Below are positions 21,427-29,514 of a stretch of 36,402 nt of DNA, in pieces. Below the pieces are notes generated by a model. The model saw nothing but the letters and a program-made list of their open reading frames with translations. It had not been told where the DNA came from and did no database searches. How positions within the stretch are numbered: the first letter of the stretch is position 1; every line of letters begins with the position of its first letter. The stretch is from Myxococcaceae bacterium (GTDB lineage Bacteria; Myxococcota_A; Polyangia; Polyangiales; Ga0077539). Position numbers and translations under genes: made by a program. The stretch is from the NCBI GenBank assembly GCA_028287085.1, contig JAQBQI010000500.1:1-36402 (forward strand), written 5' to 3'.

Positions 21427-23441
21427 TCTCTTCTCCGAGGGAGCAGATCCATGACGTGCTGAACGATCGTGGCTTCGTCCGGGTTGGCCGATCCGGCGAG
21501 CTTTACCAAGCGGAGGCTGGGGAGGCCGTCGCGCCCGCGGTGCGCCGCACGCGCGATCTCCCAGAGTCCGTGATCGCGTTCCCCGAAGGTCACGTAGTAG
21601 GGCCTCGCGGCACCGAGCGGACGCTCGTAGCCCAACGCGCGCAGCGTGCCTTCCACGTCGGCGATCGCGGCTTTCGAGTCGGGCTGCTCCTTCGCCTCCC
21701 GGAGATGATTGAAAGCCGCCACTTCCATCGTGAGGTGCCGAACCATCGCCTCGACGAAGCGCTCGCGCGTCGGGATCACCGCCCCACGTAGGACCACAGG
21801 CAGCTCGACCTGCGTGACCCCGACGGGCAGGTCGTCGCCGCGGCGGGCGAACTCGGGCGCGCGCGAGTCCGCGTCCGCGAGAATGAGTTCTGCGAGGGTC
21901 TCTTTGCGCAATGGCAGTTCCACGTCGTTGGTTCCGTCCGACCCCAGCGCTTCCCTCACCCGATCGCTGAGTTCGCGCCAGTCGACCGCGCGGGGAAGAC
22001 ACAGCCCCAAGAGCGCGGAGGCCGCGCGGCGATCTTCCGTCGTCGCGGCGGGATCGTATTCCAGCGCAGCCGAGGCCGCGTTGAGGCGGCGCGCGACGGT
22101 GCGTGCAGTTTGGCCGAGGAGTTCTCGCGCGACCGTCTCCGCGTCGACGTCAACACCTCCTACCGAGAAGCAGGCCAACAGCCGTGGTCGCGCCGCGAGC
22201 AAGCCCCGGAGAGTACGGTCGGCCGCTGCGACTCGGTCGGACACCACCCCGGCTTCCGTGGTCGCGGGCGGGACGCCTGGCCCAGTGCTCCCCTGCTCGC
22301 TCTTGGAAGAGGCGCCCGCGTCGGCCGCAGCGCCGGACTGCACGATCTGCTCGGGCGGCGTCGTAGCAGGTAGCTTCACTCGCGGGAGCGGGTGGGTTGC
22401 GTAGCCCGTCTCATCGTCCGCCGCGTCGTTGTCGCGCTGGAAGCGTCGCTTCGGATCTGACCACTTCCGCGGCCACACGCGCACCACGACCTCGTCGCCC
22501 GGCGCGATGATGGCCCCAAAGCTGTACCCATGCCGCGCCGCCCCTCCTGAAGATTCCTTCTCTCCATGCGCTGCTCCGGCGGAGATGTGAACGAAGTCCT
22601 GCCCTGCACCTGAACGCGTCTGTTGGTTGCTCGCCTCGTGCACGTGGCCGGACAGGTGGATGTGTGCGTGCCGCCTCGTCCACGCACTTGCTTCCTTCTC
22701 GTCGTGAAGCCAGCCCTCGATGAAGGGGTGATGGCTCATGACGATCACGACCTCGCCGGCCGCGGCGGCCTTCGTAAAGGCATCTGCCAGTTGGCGCTTG
22801 CCGAGACGCAACCTTCCCCGGTCCGCCTCGAACACCTTCTCGTCCGCCGCAAGTAACGCGGTGTTGAAGCCGACGAGCCGGACCTTGAGGCCGCCACGAC
22901 CGGCAACTGTGTGCGTCCAGTACGGCATCGGCGACTCCGTGGTCGTCCGACAAGCGTTCGCGTGTTGCGCGGCAAACGCGAGGTAGTTCGACTGTCGCCG
23001 CATCAGATAGGCGCGCGCGTTCGTGTCCTCCAGCGCCTGGTCCAGTTCGCGCGTACCGGCTCTGAGCACCTGCAGCACTGCGGCGTCATTGAATGGCTTG
23101 TCCTCCGAGCGCTGCACGTCGTGATTGCCCGGGACGAGGTACACCGCCTCGGGTCCGACCCCCGCCGCCGCGGCCACCTCGCGGAGCCAGCGCGCCGCAC
23201 GGTCGTACTCGTCCTTCGCCACACACGAGCCGCTGAAGGCGATGTCGCCGGTCACGAGGATCACGTCGGGCCTCGGATGACCTGCGTCGATCTGCGCGGC
23301 GACGTCGTCGCGCAACGCACCCAATACGAGCTGCTGGTCGGCCACGTGGCTCGCTCCCCCGTGGCCGATGTGGATGTCCGAGAGGTGGATCCAGCTGAAG
23401 AGCAGGGTCGGGTTCACGCGGGGATGCTCGCCTCCGCGCAC
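21423..23441 (-). CDS. Calcineurin-like metallophosphoesterase with long C-terminal region
   Basis: A 672-residue protein. The N-terminal 310 residues show all dimetal phosphoesterase motifs: HLSDIHIG (D22, H24), VTGDIAFSG (D66), VPGNHDVQ (N106, H107), MSHHPF (H237) and LSGHVHEA (H266, H268). An acidic linker follows (about 375-405). A helical region (405-560) has LACFSVGGVDVDAETVAREL and a C-terminal helical part ends near VQHVMDLLPRRRE; neither matches a family I can name. The family hydrolyses phosphodiesters, including nucleotides and nucleic acids. GTG starts at 23441 and 23417 are both possible; GGAGG stands upstream of the second. It heads the operon with the MoxR ATPase and FGE fusion and is the likeliest effector enzyme. 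Confidence 0.85.
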   Translation of the reverse strand: MRGGEHPRVNPTLLFSWIHLSDIHIGHGGASHVADQQLVLGALRDDVAAQIDAGHPRPDVILVTGDIAFSGSCVAKDEYDRAARWLREVAAAAGVGPEAVYLVPGNHDVQRSEDKPFNDAAVLQVLRAGTRELDQALEDTNARAYLMRRQSNYLAFAAQHANACRTTTESPMPYWTHTVAGRGGLKVRLVGFNTALLAADEKVFEADRGRLRLGKRQLADAFTKAAAAGEVVIVMSHHPFIEGWLHDEKEASAWTRRHAHIHLSGHVHEASNQQTRSGAGQDFVHISAGAAHGEKESSGGAARHGYSFGAIIAPGDEVVVRVWPRKWSDPKRRFQRDNDAADDETGYATHPLPRVKLPATTPPEQIVQSGAAADAGASSKSEQGSTGPGVPPATTEAGVVSDRVAAADRTLRGLLAARPRLLACFSVGGVDVDAETVARELLGQTARTVARRLNAASAALEYDPAATTEDRRAASALLGLCLPRAVDWRELSDRVREALGSDGTNDVELPLRKETLAELILADADSRAPEFARRGDDLPVGVTQVELPVVLRGAVIPTRERFVEAMVRHLTMEVAAFNHLREAKEQPDSKAAIADVEGTLRALGYERPLGAARPYYVTFGERDHGLWEIARAAHRGRDGLPSLRLVKLAGSANPDEATIVQHVMDLLPRRRE

Positions 23442-23512
23442 TCTCGGCGCAATATTTGATCGTCGGTGGCGAGTACGCTGCGCGGTTGGTGCTGTCGAAG
23501 CGGGCGCTCTTC

Positions 23513-23696
23513 CTAGAACACCCCTCGGGTTAAATCTGGTTGACCCTGAAAAAGGCTAAAAGGCCGCGAATTCTCGGTCTTCTGCCTCGCAGTTCGTAGC
23601 CCTTGATCGTGCCGATCGTGAGGTCTCCCACGCCAAGATCCCTGCTTCTCTCGGGTGCTGGGAGGTCAACCAGATTTAACCCGAGGGGTGTTCTAG
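23513..23696. mobile_element. MITE-like element, 184 bp, perfect 33-bp terminal inverted repeats
   Basis: The arm 23513-23545 (beginning CTAGAACACCCCTCGGG) is the exact reverse complement of 23664-23696. The 118-bp interior has no coding potential. The outermost CTAG is itself palindromic and may be a duplicated TA or CTAG target; this cannot be told from one copy. Such long perfect ends with a short non-coding middle are typical of miniature transposable elements moved in trans. It lies upstream of the phosphoesterase operon, about 70 bases before its start. Confidence 0.85.
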
Positions 23697-23698
23697 TA

Positions 23699-23908
23699 CT
23701 ACAGCCGCATTTGACTGAGGAGGTTCAGTGACCGGCCCCGCGGGACCGGCCGCAGCCCCATTCGGCGGGAGCGGCAGCGCCTCGCCCGCTCGCGGTGGCG
23801 TCGTCGCCATGCGATCCAGCGGATGTGCGGCTCGATCTCGTCGGTGCCGAGCGGGAGCGGGTAGATCAGGAGGCGGCGGAGTTCGGAGGTCGACCACGGG
23901 GGCTGCAT
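23699..23908 (-). pseudogene. C-terminal fragment of a transposase
   Basis: A minus-strand frame beginning MQPPWSTSELRRLLIYPLPL and continuing EPHIRWIAWRRRHRERARRC resembles the C-terminus of transposases of the IS701 type, where a leucine-rich helix is followed by a WRRRHQ-ARA-like basic segment. The catalytic part is absent. It abuts the MITE-like element and the stop of the secreted-protein gene overlaps its ATG, so it is a decayed fragment. Confidence 0.45.
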
Positions 23909-24378
23909 CACCCCTCGGGCTGCGCGATACCCTGAGCGGTCGAGGCTCGCGACGGGACGTCCCCCACGGCGTGGCAGCGCGAGACGCCAGTCGGGGGCGG
24001 GAGATCGGGCGTGCCCGGCTGGTGTGGCGGCGGCGGCGTTGTCAGCCGACGTCGTTCCGCCCGGCAGAGCGCGGCCGTCGGCGCGCACCGCACGTAGGGG
24101 CCCCACCGCCACTCGACGCGCAGACAGTGCGCGGTGGTCCGCGACGGGCCGCAGCTATACGCGACGTGCACGTGCGGCGCGATCGCGCCGCTCAGGGTGT
24201 CCCCGCAGAGGCCTGCGCGACGGAAGCAGCCGCCGGCGCGGCGATGCGTGAAGCAGAACCACCCGCGCCCGGTCGGCATCTCCGCGGGGACGAATAGCGG
24301 GTCGGGCGGCTCGCGCTGGGCCGACGCGGGCCCCGCGAGGGCGAGGGCGGCGAGCAGCAGCACAGGTGCGGGGCGCAC
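23908..24378 (-). CDS. Secreted cysteine-containing protein
   Basis: A 156-residue protein with a clear signal peptide (MRPAPVLLLAALALAGPASA, cleavage before Q). The mature part holds many Cys residues (WFCFTHRRAGGCFRRAGLCG, YSCGPSRTTAHCLRV, VRCAPTAALCRAE), suggesting disulfides outside the cytoplasm, then a Pro-rich tail. GTG start. The final 20 residues may be foreign sequence added where the transposase fragment joins. No family name can be given; small Cys-rich secreted proteins are common in myxobacteria. It is followed upstream by a separate truncated gene on the same strand. Confidence 0.65.
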   Translation of the reverse strand: MRPAPVLLLAALALAGPASAQREPPDPLFVPAEMPTGRGWFCFTHRRAGGCFRRAGLCGDTLSGAIAPHVHVAYSCGPSRTTAHCLRVEWRWGPYVRCAPTAALCRAERRRLTTPPPPHQPGTPDLPPPTGVSRCHAVGDVPSRASTAQGIAQPEG

Positions 24379-24392
24379 CTGGGGACGATACC

Positions 24393-24850
24393 TCAGTCGA
24401 CCGTCGACACGGTGAGCGCGCTGCGCGGCAGCAGCGGCCCGAGCTCGCGTTGGAGTCGCCCGACCGCGGCCCAGAACATCCTCTGCGTGGCTTGGCGCGA
24501 GGTCCCGCGGCCGGTGCCGATCTCAGCGCGGCTCGCCCCGTCGAGGGACTGGCCCACCACGGCCTGCTGCGTCAGCACGGCCGTCGCCGCGCGCAGCCGC
24601 GCCCCGCCGTAGCGCGTGACGACCACGGGCCAGAGGTCCTCGGGCTCGTCCGCGAGGAGGGCCTCGGGCATCGTCATGAACTGCTCATCGACGCCGCGGC
24701 CCTCCACGAGCGCGCGGGAGGAGACCTCGTTCCAGACCGGAACGTCCTCCACCGGTACGAGGCGGGCGAACAGGGCGCAGGGCGCGCGACATCGGGCGCG
24801 TTTGAGGCAACCTTCACAGGGTCGCGCGGGGCCAGGCCGCCGACGCCCGA
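24393..24850 (-). pseudogene. Helix-turn-helix protein lacking its 5' end
   Basis: The frame contains a Cys cluster (CEGCLKRARCRAPCALF), then VPVEDVPVWNEVSSRALVEG, MPEALLADEPEDLWPVVVTR and a C-terminal helical part with GASRAEIGTGRGTSRQATQR and MFWAAVGRLQREL that looks like a sigma-region-4-type helix-turn-helix. No ATG, GTG or TTG occurs in frame for at least 45 codons before the Cys cluster. The likely N-terminal continuation (ALVQFERPFDAARPRRLRLL) is in another frame, so a frameshift near 24830 is probable. It is divergent from the DUF362 gene. Confidence 0.45.
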
Positions 24851-24992
24851 CGGGACGAGGAGGCGCAGGCGCCTGGGGCGGGCAGCGTCGAAGGGGCGCT
24901 CGAACTGGACTAGCGCGGCCCTGGCCGGGGGCGCCGACGACGCAGTCGATGCGCCCCTCGTCGACGAGCCCGCCGTGCCGGTGCCCGGGGGC

Positions 24993-25951
24993 ATGGCCGC
25001 CGTCGGCGTGGTGGGGTGCGACGACGTCGCGGCCGCCGTCGAGCGGGCCGTCGCGCTCTTGGGGGGGATCAACGAGATCCGCCCCGGGCCGACGGTGTTC
25101 ATCAAGCCCGACGCGGTGGACCCGATGTCGGCCTCGGCGGGCTCCCCCGCGGTGACCACCAGCATCGCGGCGCTCCAGGCGGTGATCCGCCTCGTGCGCC
25201 GCAGCCGCCCGGCGAAGATCATCGTAGGCGACCGCTCGGCGGGAATCTTTCAGTCGAACTTCGTGTTCCGGCCCACGGGGATGCGCGAGGCGGCGCTGGC
25301 CGCCGGTGCGGACGAGGTCTACGAGGCGCCGCGGCCCAACCAGGACGAGGCCGCGTGGCGCATGGTGCAGCCGCCCGGCTGGGAGGAGACCTGGCGCGCG
25401 CAGGGCGGCATCCTGGCGATGCGGAAGATCCTCGAGGCCGACCACTTCATCGACCTGCCCGTGTGCAAGAACCACCGCTGGGCGGTGATCTCGCTCTCGA
25501 TGAAGAACCTCATCGGCGCCATCGGCGACGAGTCGCGCGACCCGATCCACGACGCCGAAGGGGACGCCGACCGCATCTCGCGCGACATCGCGATCCTCAA
25601 CGGGGCCTTCCGGCCGCTGATCTCCATCGTCGACGCGCGAGCGGCCCTCATCAATGGCGGTCCCGAGGGCAGTGGCACCGACCGCGTGACCGTCTCGCCC
25701 GGGCTCATCTTCGCGAGCCGCGACCGCGTGGCCGTCGACGCCGCCGCGGCCTCGATGATGAAGTTCGAGCTCGGGCGCACCGCCGCGCCGATGCCCGACC
25801 CGCTCCACGCGCTGCTCACGAGTACGTGCGTGGGCCCTGCCGCAGATCGTGCACGGCGCCGAGTGCGGCCTCGGCGTGGCCAGCGCCGACCGCGTGGCGC
25901 TTCGAGGGGGCCCGCGTCGCCGCCGCGATCGAGGCGGTCTTCCCGGCGTAG
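24993..25951 (+). pseudogene. DUF362 family gene with frameshifted 3' end
   Basis: From the ATG at 24993 the frame reads AAVGVVGCDDVAAAVERAVA, RPGPTVFIKPDAVDP, AKIIVGDRSAGIF, DHFIDLPVCKNHRWAVISLS, MKNLIGAIGDESR, ISIVDARAALINGGPEGSG and FASRDRVAVDAAAA, the ordered motifs of DUF362. After PDPLHALL (about 25818) the homologous end continues in another frame (ALPQIVHGAECGLGVASADR) and then a third (FEGARVAAAIEAVFPA, stop 25951). Two shifts in the last 130 bases mean a damaged gene or sequence errors. As it stands the in-frame product would have a wrong tail. The start could be an earlier GTG. Confidence 0.75.
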
Positions 25952-25966
25952 GGCCGGCGGAGGGCC

Positions 25967-26467
25967 CTACTGCAGTCCGTAGCTGACCCCGGAGCCGGCC
26001 GGCACGCAGCGGCGCAGGGTCGTGGCCGGGTCGTACGGGTCGGTCGGATCGAAGGGCCCGCACTCCTGCCCGGCGGGGCAGGCCCGTGCGCCCGCCTCGC
26101 AGGTCTGGCCGTCGCGCGGGATGCACCGCCAGCCCCCGGGTCCGAGGTTGCTGAAGTACATCCGGACGAAGTTCACGCACATCTGCGTCGGGTCGGAGCA
26201 CCCCACAGCCGGGTCGCACCGCGGGTGGCACCGCCGGTCGCCGCGAATGCGTTCGCAGTCGTAGAAGCAGGCCGCGTCGACCGCGAAGTACGACCGGGGT
26301 GTGGGCCCGACCGCCCCGGGGCAGTCGCGAGCTTCACAGCACTCGCTCCCGTCCGCATGGCACTGCGCGATCCACTCCTCCTTGGTCGCGCGGAGCGGTT
26401 CGGACTCGCACGCGCCGAGCGAGAGCAGGGCGGCCGACAACATCCACGATCGGGCGTGATGAACCAT
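25967..26467 (-). CDS. Cysteine-rich lipoprotein
   Basis: A 166-residue protein. The ATG at 26467 gives a lipoprotein signal, MVHHARSWMLSAALLSLGAC, with C20 as the lipid-bearing residue; an open frame 19 codons longer would spoil it. The mature part has many paired Cys (GSECCEARDCPGAVG, FYDCERIRGDRRCHPRCDPA, SDPTQMCVNF, TCEAGARACPAGQECG), suggesting a disulfide-rich surface module of the kind frequent in myxobacteria. It converges with the end of the DUF362 gene 15 bases away and is downstream of the DUF3160 gene on the same strand. No function can be assigned. Confidence 0.75.
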   Translation of the reverse strand: MVHHARSWMLSAALLSLGACESEPLRATKEEWIAQCHADGSECCEARDCPGAVGPTPRSYFAVDAACFYDCERIRGDRRCHPRCDPAVGCSDPTQMCVNFVRMYFSNLGPGGWRCIPRDGQTCEAGARACPAGQECGPFDPTDPYDPATTLRRCVPAGSGVSYGLQ

Positions 26468-26558
26468 CTTACGTCCCACCGAAGTTCCGGCTCGACGCGC
26501 GAACACCTCGGGCGCCGACGCCACGCCCGACGACCAGAACCGGGGCCCGTGGACGACG

Positions 26559-29249
26559 TTACGGTTCCGGCGGGTGCGGCAGGGTGTCGACGTCGACGTC
26601 CATGAGCCACGTCGCCTCGCAGTCCCGGTTCGGTCGCGGATGATCGAAGCGGACGTCGACCCAGCGGTCCAGCCGCAGCCGACGGCCGCACACGAGGCCG
26701 GACGGCTCCTCTCCCCGCGACGGCGCGAGCGCGCGCAGCACCGAGGGCAACCAGCTCACCGTCAGCCGCGTCTGGCGCGGACCGACCGCCGCTGCGCCGC
26801 GCGCCACGACGCTCCCCGCCCGGTCGAGGAACTCCACGCTCAAGGTCCCGGTCGCCCCCGCCGTGCGGACCAGCAGGCGGCGGGCGACCGCGCGCGGGAC
26901 CGCCCGACCGAGGCGCTCGTCCTCCAGCGAGGTCTCCACGGTCATCGCGGGCGCGGCAAAGGGCGCCACCGTGTACGACGCCGCCCAGGGCGCGCGGCGC
27001 TCCGCGAGGTCGACCTGCGCCATCGACGCGTCGTCGGCCCTCCGCGCGAGCGGGCCCGTGTACTCGTAGGCGTCTGCTACCGGCCCGACCATCAGTCGCG
27101 GTGGACCGCCGCGGTCGACCACAAAGAGCCCGAGGGCGGTGCCGCGAACCCCGAGGTACGCGACCCGGTTGGCGTTGACCGACGCGTACCAGTCGGCCAC
27201 GAAGGACGCCGGCGCCATGGCGACGTCCTCGCCCGGGAAGAGGTCGAGGTACCAGCCCGTGCGCAGGGGATAGCCCATCGACGAGGGGAGCACCTCCACG
27301 ACCGAGCCGACGAAGCGCCGCTGCGCCGCCGTGAGCTCGTGCCCCGCGAGCTCGTCGGCCACCACCCGGCGCAGGACCCTGTAGGTGCGCTCCGCCTCGT
27401 CGAAGTAGCGCGTGAGGTCGCGGCGCGCGTCGGCGCCCAGCCAGTCGCCTTCCCGCGCCATCATCGCCCTCGCCCGTGCGACGTACACGAGGAGCGCGTC
27501 GTAGAGGTCGGGCGTCGGGTCGACGTACGCGTCGGGGATGGCGCACGAGCGGCCGTCGTAGCTCGACGCCGCCACCAACACGTTGGCGTGGCGGAGCTGC
27601 CCAAAGGCGGCGACGATCGAGTTCATTCGTAGGTCGCCCCACGCGGCGCCCTCCGCGAACGACGGCGCCACCCCGGCCGGTCGTCGCGCGAGCGAGCGCA
27701 CGCCCTCGAACCACGCGCCGTAGAGGTCGGCCCCGCTCAGCGGGCCCAGGGCGATCGCGCGGGCCCGAGTGAATCCCTCGCGCAGTCCGGGAAACGCCGC
27801 GAGGTCGGCGGCGAGGTAGCGGCCCGCGGGCTCGTGCCCGAGCGCGAACGCGACGTCGGCGGCGCCGAGCATGTAGCGCCCCGCGACCGCGTCGTGGACG
27901 AGGGGAAACGTCATGGCGGCGTCGGGCACGACGCGCGCCCCGAGCACCGACGCGGTGACCGGGAGGCGCACCACGCCCGCGGGCATCGGGTGGGTCCGCG
28001 CGGTGCGGGGGAAGCCGTCGCCGACGGCGCGCGCGAGGCGCTCGAAGGCGCCGGGCTCGTCGAGGCGGGCGATGTTGGCGGCAGCGCGCAGGCCCGTGAG
28101 CTGCGCCGGGGTGACGTCGTCACCGTGTCCCGCGAGCGACGACCAGATGCCCTCGGCGCGGTCGATGGTCTCGCGCACGCCATCGCCGTCGAGGAGCTCG
28201 GCGAGGGCGAGCGCGTCGAGAGCCTCGCGCGGCGTCTCGCGCGGGTCGCGGGCGGCGCCCAGGTGCGAGCTGCGGCAGTCGCGCGACACCACGTTGAACT
28301 CGACGCGAGAGAGCCAGCTCGCCCCGCGGAACCATCGCCGACGGGCCTCGTCGTCGGCGTATGGTCCGCGCGGCGCGAAGGCCGTGAAGTCGACCACGCG
28401 CACGCGGCCGAACAGCTCGAGTTCGCTCATCTCGCCCGCGTCGGTGGCGAGGGCGACGAGGCGACTGGCGGGCGCGCGGGTCTCCTCGAAGGCGGGCGCG
28501 ACCTCGGCACCGGAGAGCAGCGTGCGGGCCACGGTGAGGTGCAGGTCGACGTCGCGGCCGACCTCGGGCGGCCAACGCGCCGAGGCTCCGGGGAGCGCGG
28601 CGTGGGCGCGGGCGAGGGCCGCGGCGAGGCGCTCGGCGAGGGGCGCCTCGAGCGACGCGACGAGGCGCTCGTGGCTGCGGAACACCGCGTGGAGCACCGC
28701 GTCGGCCGTCACGTAGAGCGGCAGCTCGCGGACGTAGATGTCGCGCAGGACCTCGTAAGGGGACTCGCCGCCCTCGCTGGCGAGCACCGCGAAGCCGTTG
28801 CGGCGCAGGGCGTCGAGCACGCGCGCGTCGAGCCCCAGGCGGTCGGCCACGCCGCGGACGCCGGGCGGGAGGGAGCGCCGGTCCCAGGAGGCCCACGGGG
28901 TCGCGCGCGGCGGGCGGGGCGGGGCGTCGAGGATGGTCCGAGCGTCGCGTTCGAGGAGCGCCTGCGAGAGGTAACGGTCGTCGGGCTCGCACCGGTCGAG
29001 GGCACGATCCTCGTCGCTGCAGGTGTCGGGGGCCTCGTTGCGAACCCGCCCGAAGGGGCCGTTGGACTCGGGGAGGCCGGGATCACGCTCGGCTACCGCG
29101 GGCGCGTCGCTGGCGCCGTCGGCGTCACGGACGGTCGCGGCGTCGTGGGGCTCCGCCGTGCGCGTGGGGGTGGCTGCCGTGGACGCAAGCGGTCGCGCGC
29201 AGGCCGGTGCGAGCACGAGCAGCGCGAGCGCCACGAGCCGGGTGAGCAT
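26559..29249 (-). CDS. DUF3160 lipoprotein
   Basis: An 896-residue exported protein. The N-terminus MLTRLVALALLVLAPACARP is a lipoprotein signal with C17. A linker rich in Ala/Asp/Pro follows to about 110. The DUF3160 part starts around 135 (LDALRRNGFAVLASEGGESP, YEVLRDIYVRELPLYVTADA and VLHAVFRSHERL are its usual opening) and runs to about 730, including RYMLGAADVAFALGHEP, FGQLRHANVLVAASSY and GYPLRTGWYLDLFPGEDVAM. The last 150 residues form a beta-rich tail. DUF3160 proteins are found outside the cytoplasm in several phyla and have no established activity. ATG start at 29249. It is the best preserved long gene of this region. Confidence 0.9.
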   Translation of the reverse strand: MLTRLVALALLVLAPACARPLASTAATPTRTAEPHDAATVRDADGASDAPAVAERDPGLPESNGPFGRVRNEAPDTCSDEDRALDRCEPDDRYLSQALLERDARTILDAPPRPPRATPWASWDRRSLPPGVRGVADRLGLDARVLDALRRNGFAVLASEGGESPYEVLRDIYVRELPLYVTADAVLHAVFRSHERLVASLEAPLAERLAAALARAHAALPGASARWPPEVGRDVDLHLTVARTLLSGAEVAPAFEETRAPASRLVALATDAGEMSELELFGRVRVVDFTAFAPRGPYADDEARRRWFRGASWLSRVEFNVVSRDCRSSHLGAARDPRETPREALDALALAELLDGDGVRETIDRAEGIWSSLAGHGDDVTPAQLTGLRAAANIARLDEPGAFERLARAVGDGFPRTARTHPMPAGVVRLPVTASVLGARVVPDAAMTFPLVHDAVAGRYMLGAADVAFALGHEPAGRYLAADLAAFPGLREGFTRARAIALGPLSGADLYGAWFEGVRSLARRPAGVAPSFAEGAAWGDLRMNSIVAAFGQLRHANVLVAASSYDGRSCAIPDAYVDPTPDLYDALLVYVARARAMMAREGDWLGADARRDLTRYFDEAERTYRVLRRVVADELAGHELTAAQRRFVGSVVEVLPSSMGYPLRTGWYLDLFPGEDVAMAPASFVADWYASVNANRVAYLGVRGTALGLFVVDRGGPPRLMVGPVADAYEYTGPLARRADDASMAQVDLAERRAPWAASYTVAPFAAPAMTVETSLEDERLGRAVPRAVARRLLVRTAGATGTLSVEFLDRAGSVVARGAAAVGPRQTRLTVSWLPSVLRALAPSRGEEPSGLVCGRRLRLDRWVDVRFDHPRPNRDCEATWLMDVDVDTLPHPPEP

Positions 29250-29291
29250 CGGCGCGAGGATGCCAGCGATGCGCGAAGGCGGGTGCGTGTG

Positions 29292-29455
29292 TCAGCGAAA
29301 CCGTCGACCGCCGCCCCAGCGGCCACCCCCACCACCGCTACCCCAGCGCGACGTCGGATACGCCGGCCGCGCGGGCCGATAGGTCGGCTGGGCATAGCCC
29401 GGCTGTCCATAGCCCGACTGCCCATAGCCCGACTGCCCATAGCCCGGCTGCGTCG
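29292..29455 (-). pseudogene. Tyr/Gly/Gln-repeat protein, N-terminus lost to IS91-type DNA
   Basis: The C-terminal 50 residues read as QPGYGQSGYGQSGYG repeats, then QPTYRPARPAYPTSRWG and a Gly/Arg-rich end (GGGGGRWGGGRRFR, stop at 29292). Upstream of about 29455 the sequence becomes the front of an IS91-type transposase read on the other strand, so the original N-terminus is gone. The frame continues to an ATG at 29534 but that part is antisense to the transposase. Such repeat tails occur in secreted, low-complexity surface proteins. Confidence 0.55.
29393..29452 (-). repeat. Four tandem 15-bp repeats
   Basis: Units CATAGCCCGGCTGTC, CATAGCCCGACTGCC (twice) and CATAGCCCGGCTGCG on the plus strand encode the pentapeptide pattern Q-(P/S)-G-Y-(G/A) on the minus strand. 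The phase is a multiple of three, so copy number can vary without breaking the frame. Confidence 0.9.
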
Positions 29456-29514
29456 ATCTCCTCCGCCAGCGACTCCTCGCCGCAGGAGCCACGCCTTCAC
29501 ACAAACTGCGGGAG

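Noticed and set aside
24393-26231. 612-codon open frame on the minus strand
   Set aside because: Only the last part (to about 24850) reads as a protein; the rest is antisense to the DUF362 gene and Arg/Gly/Pro-rich, as expected in high-GC DNA.
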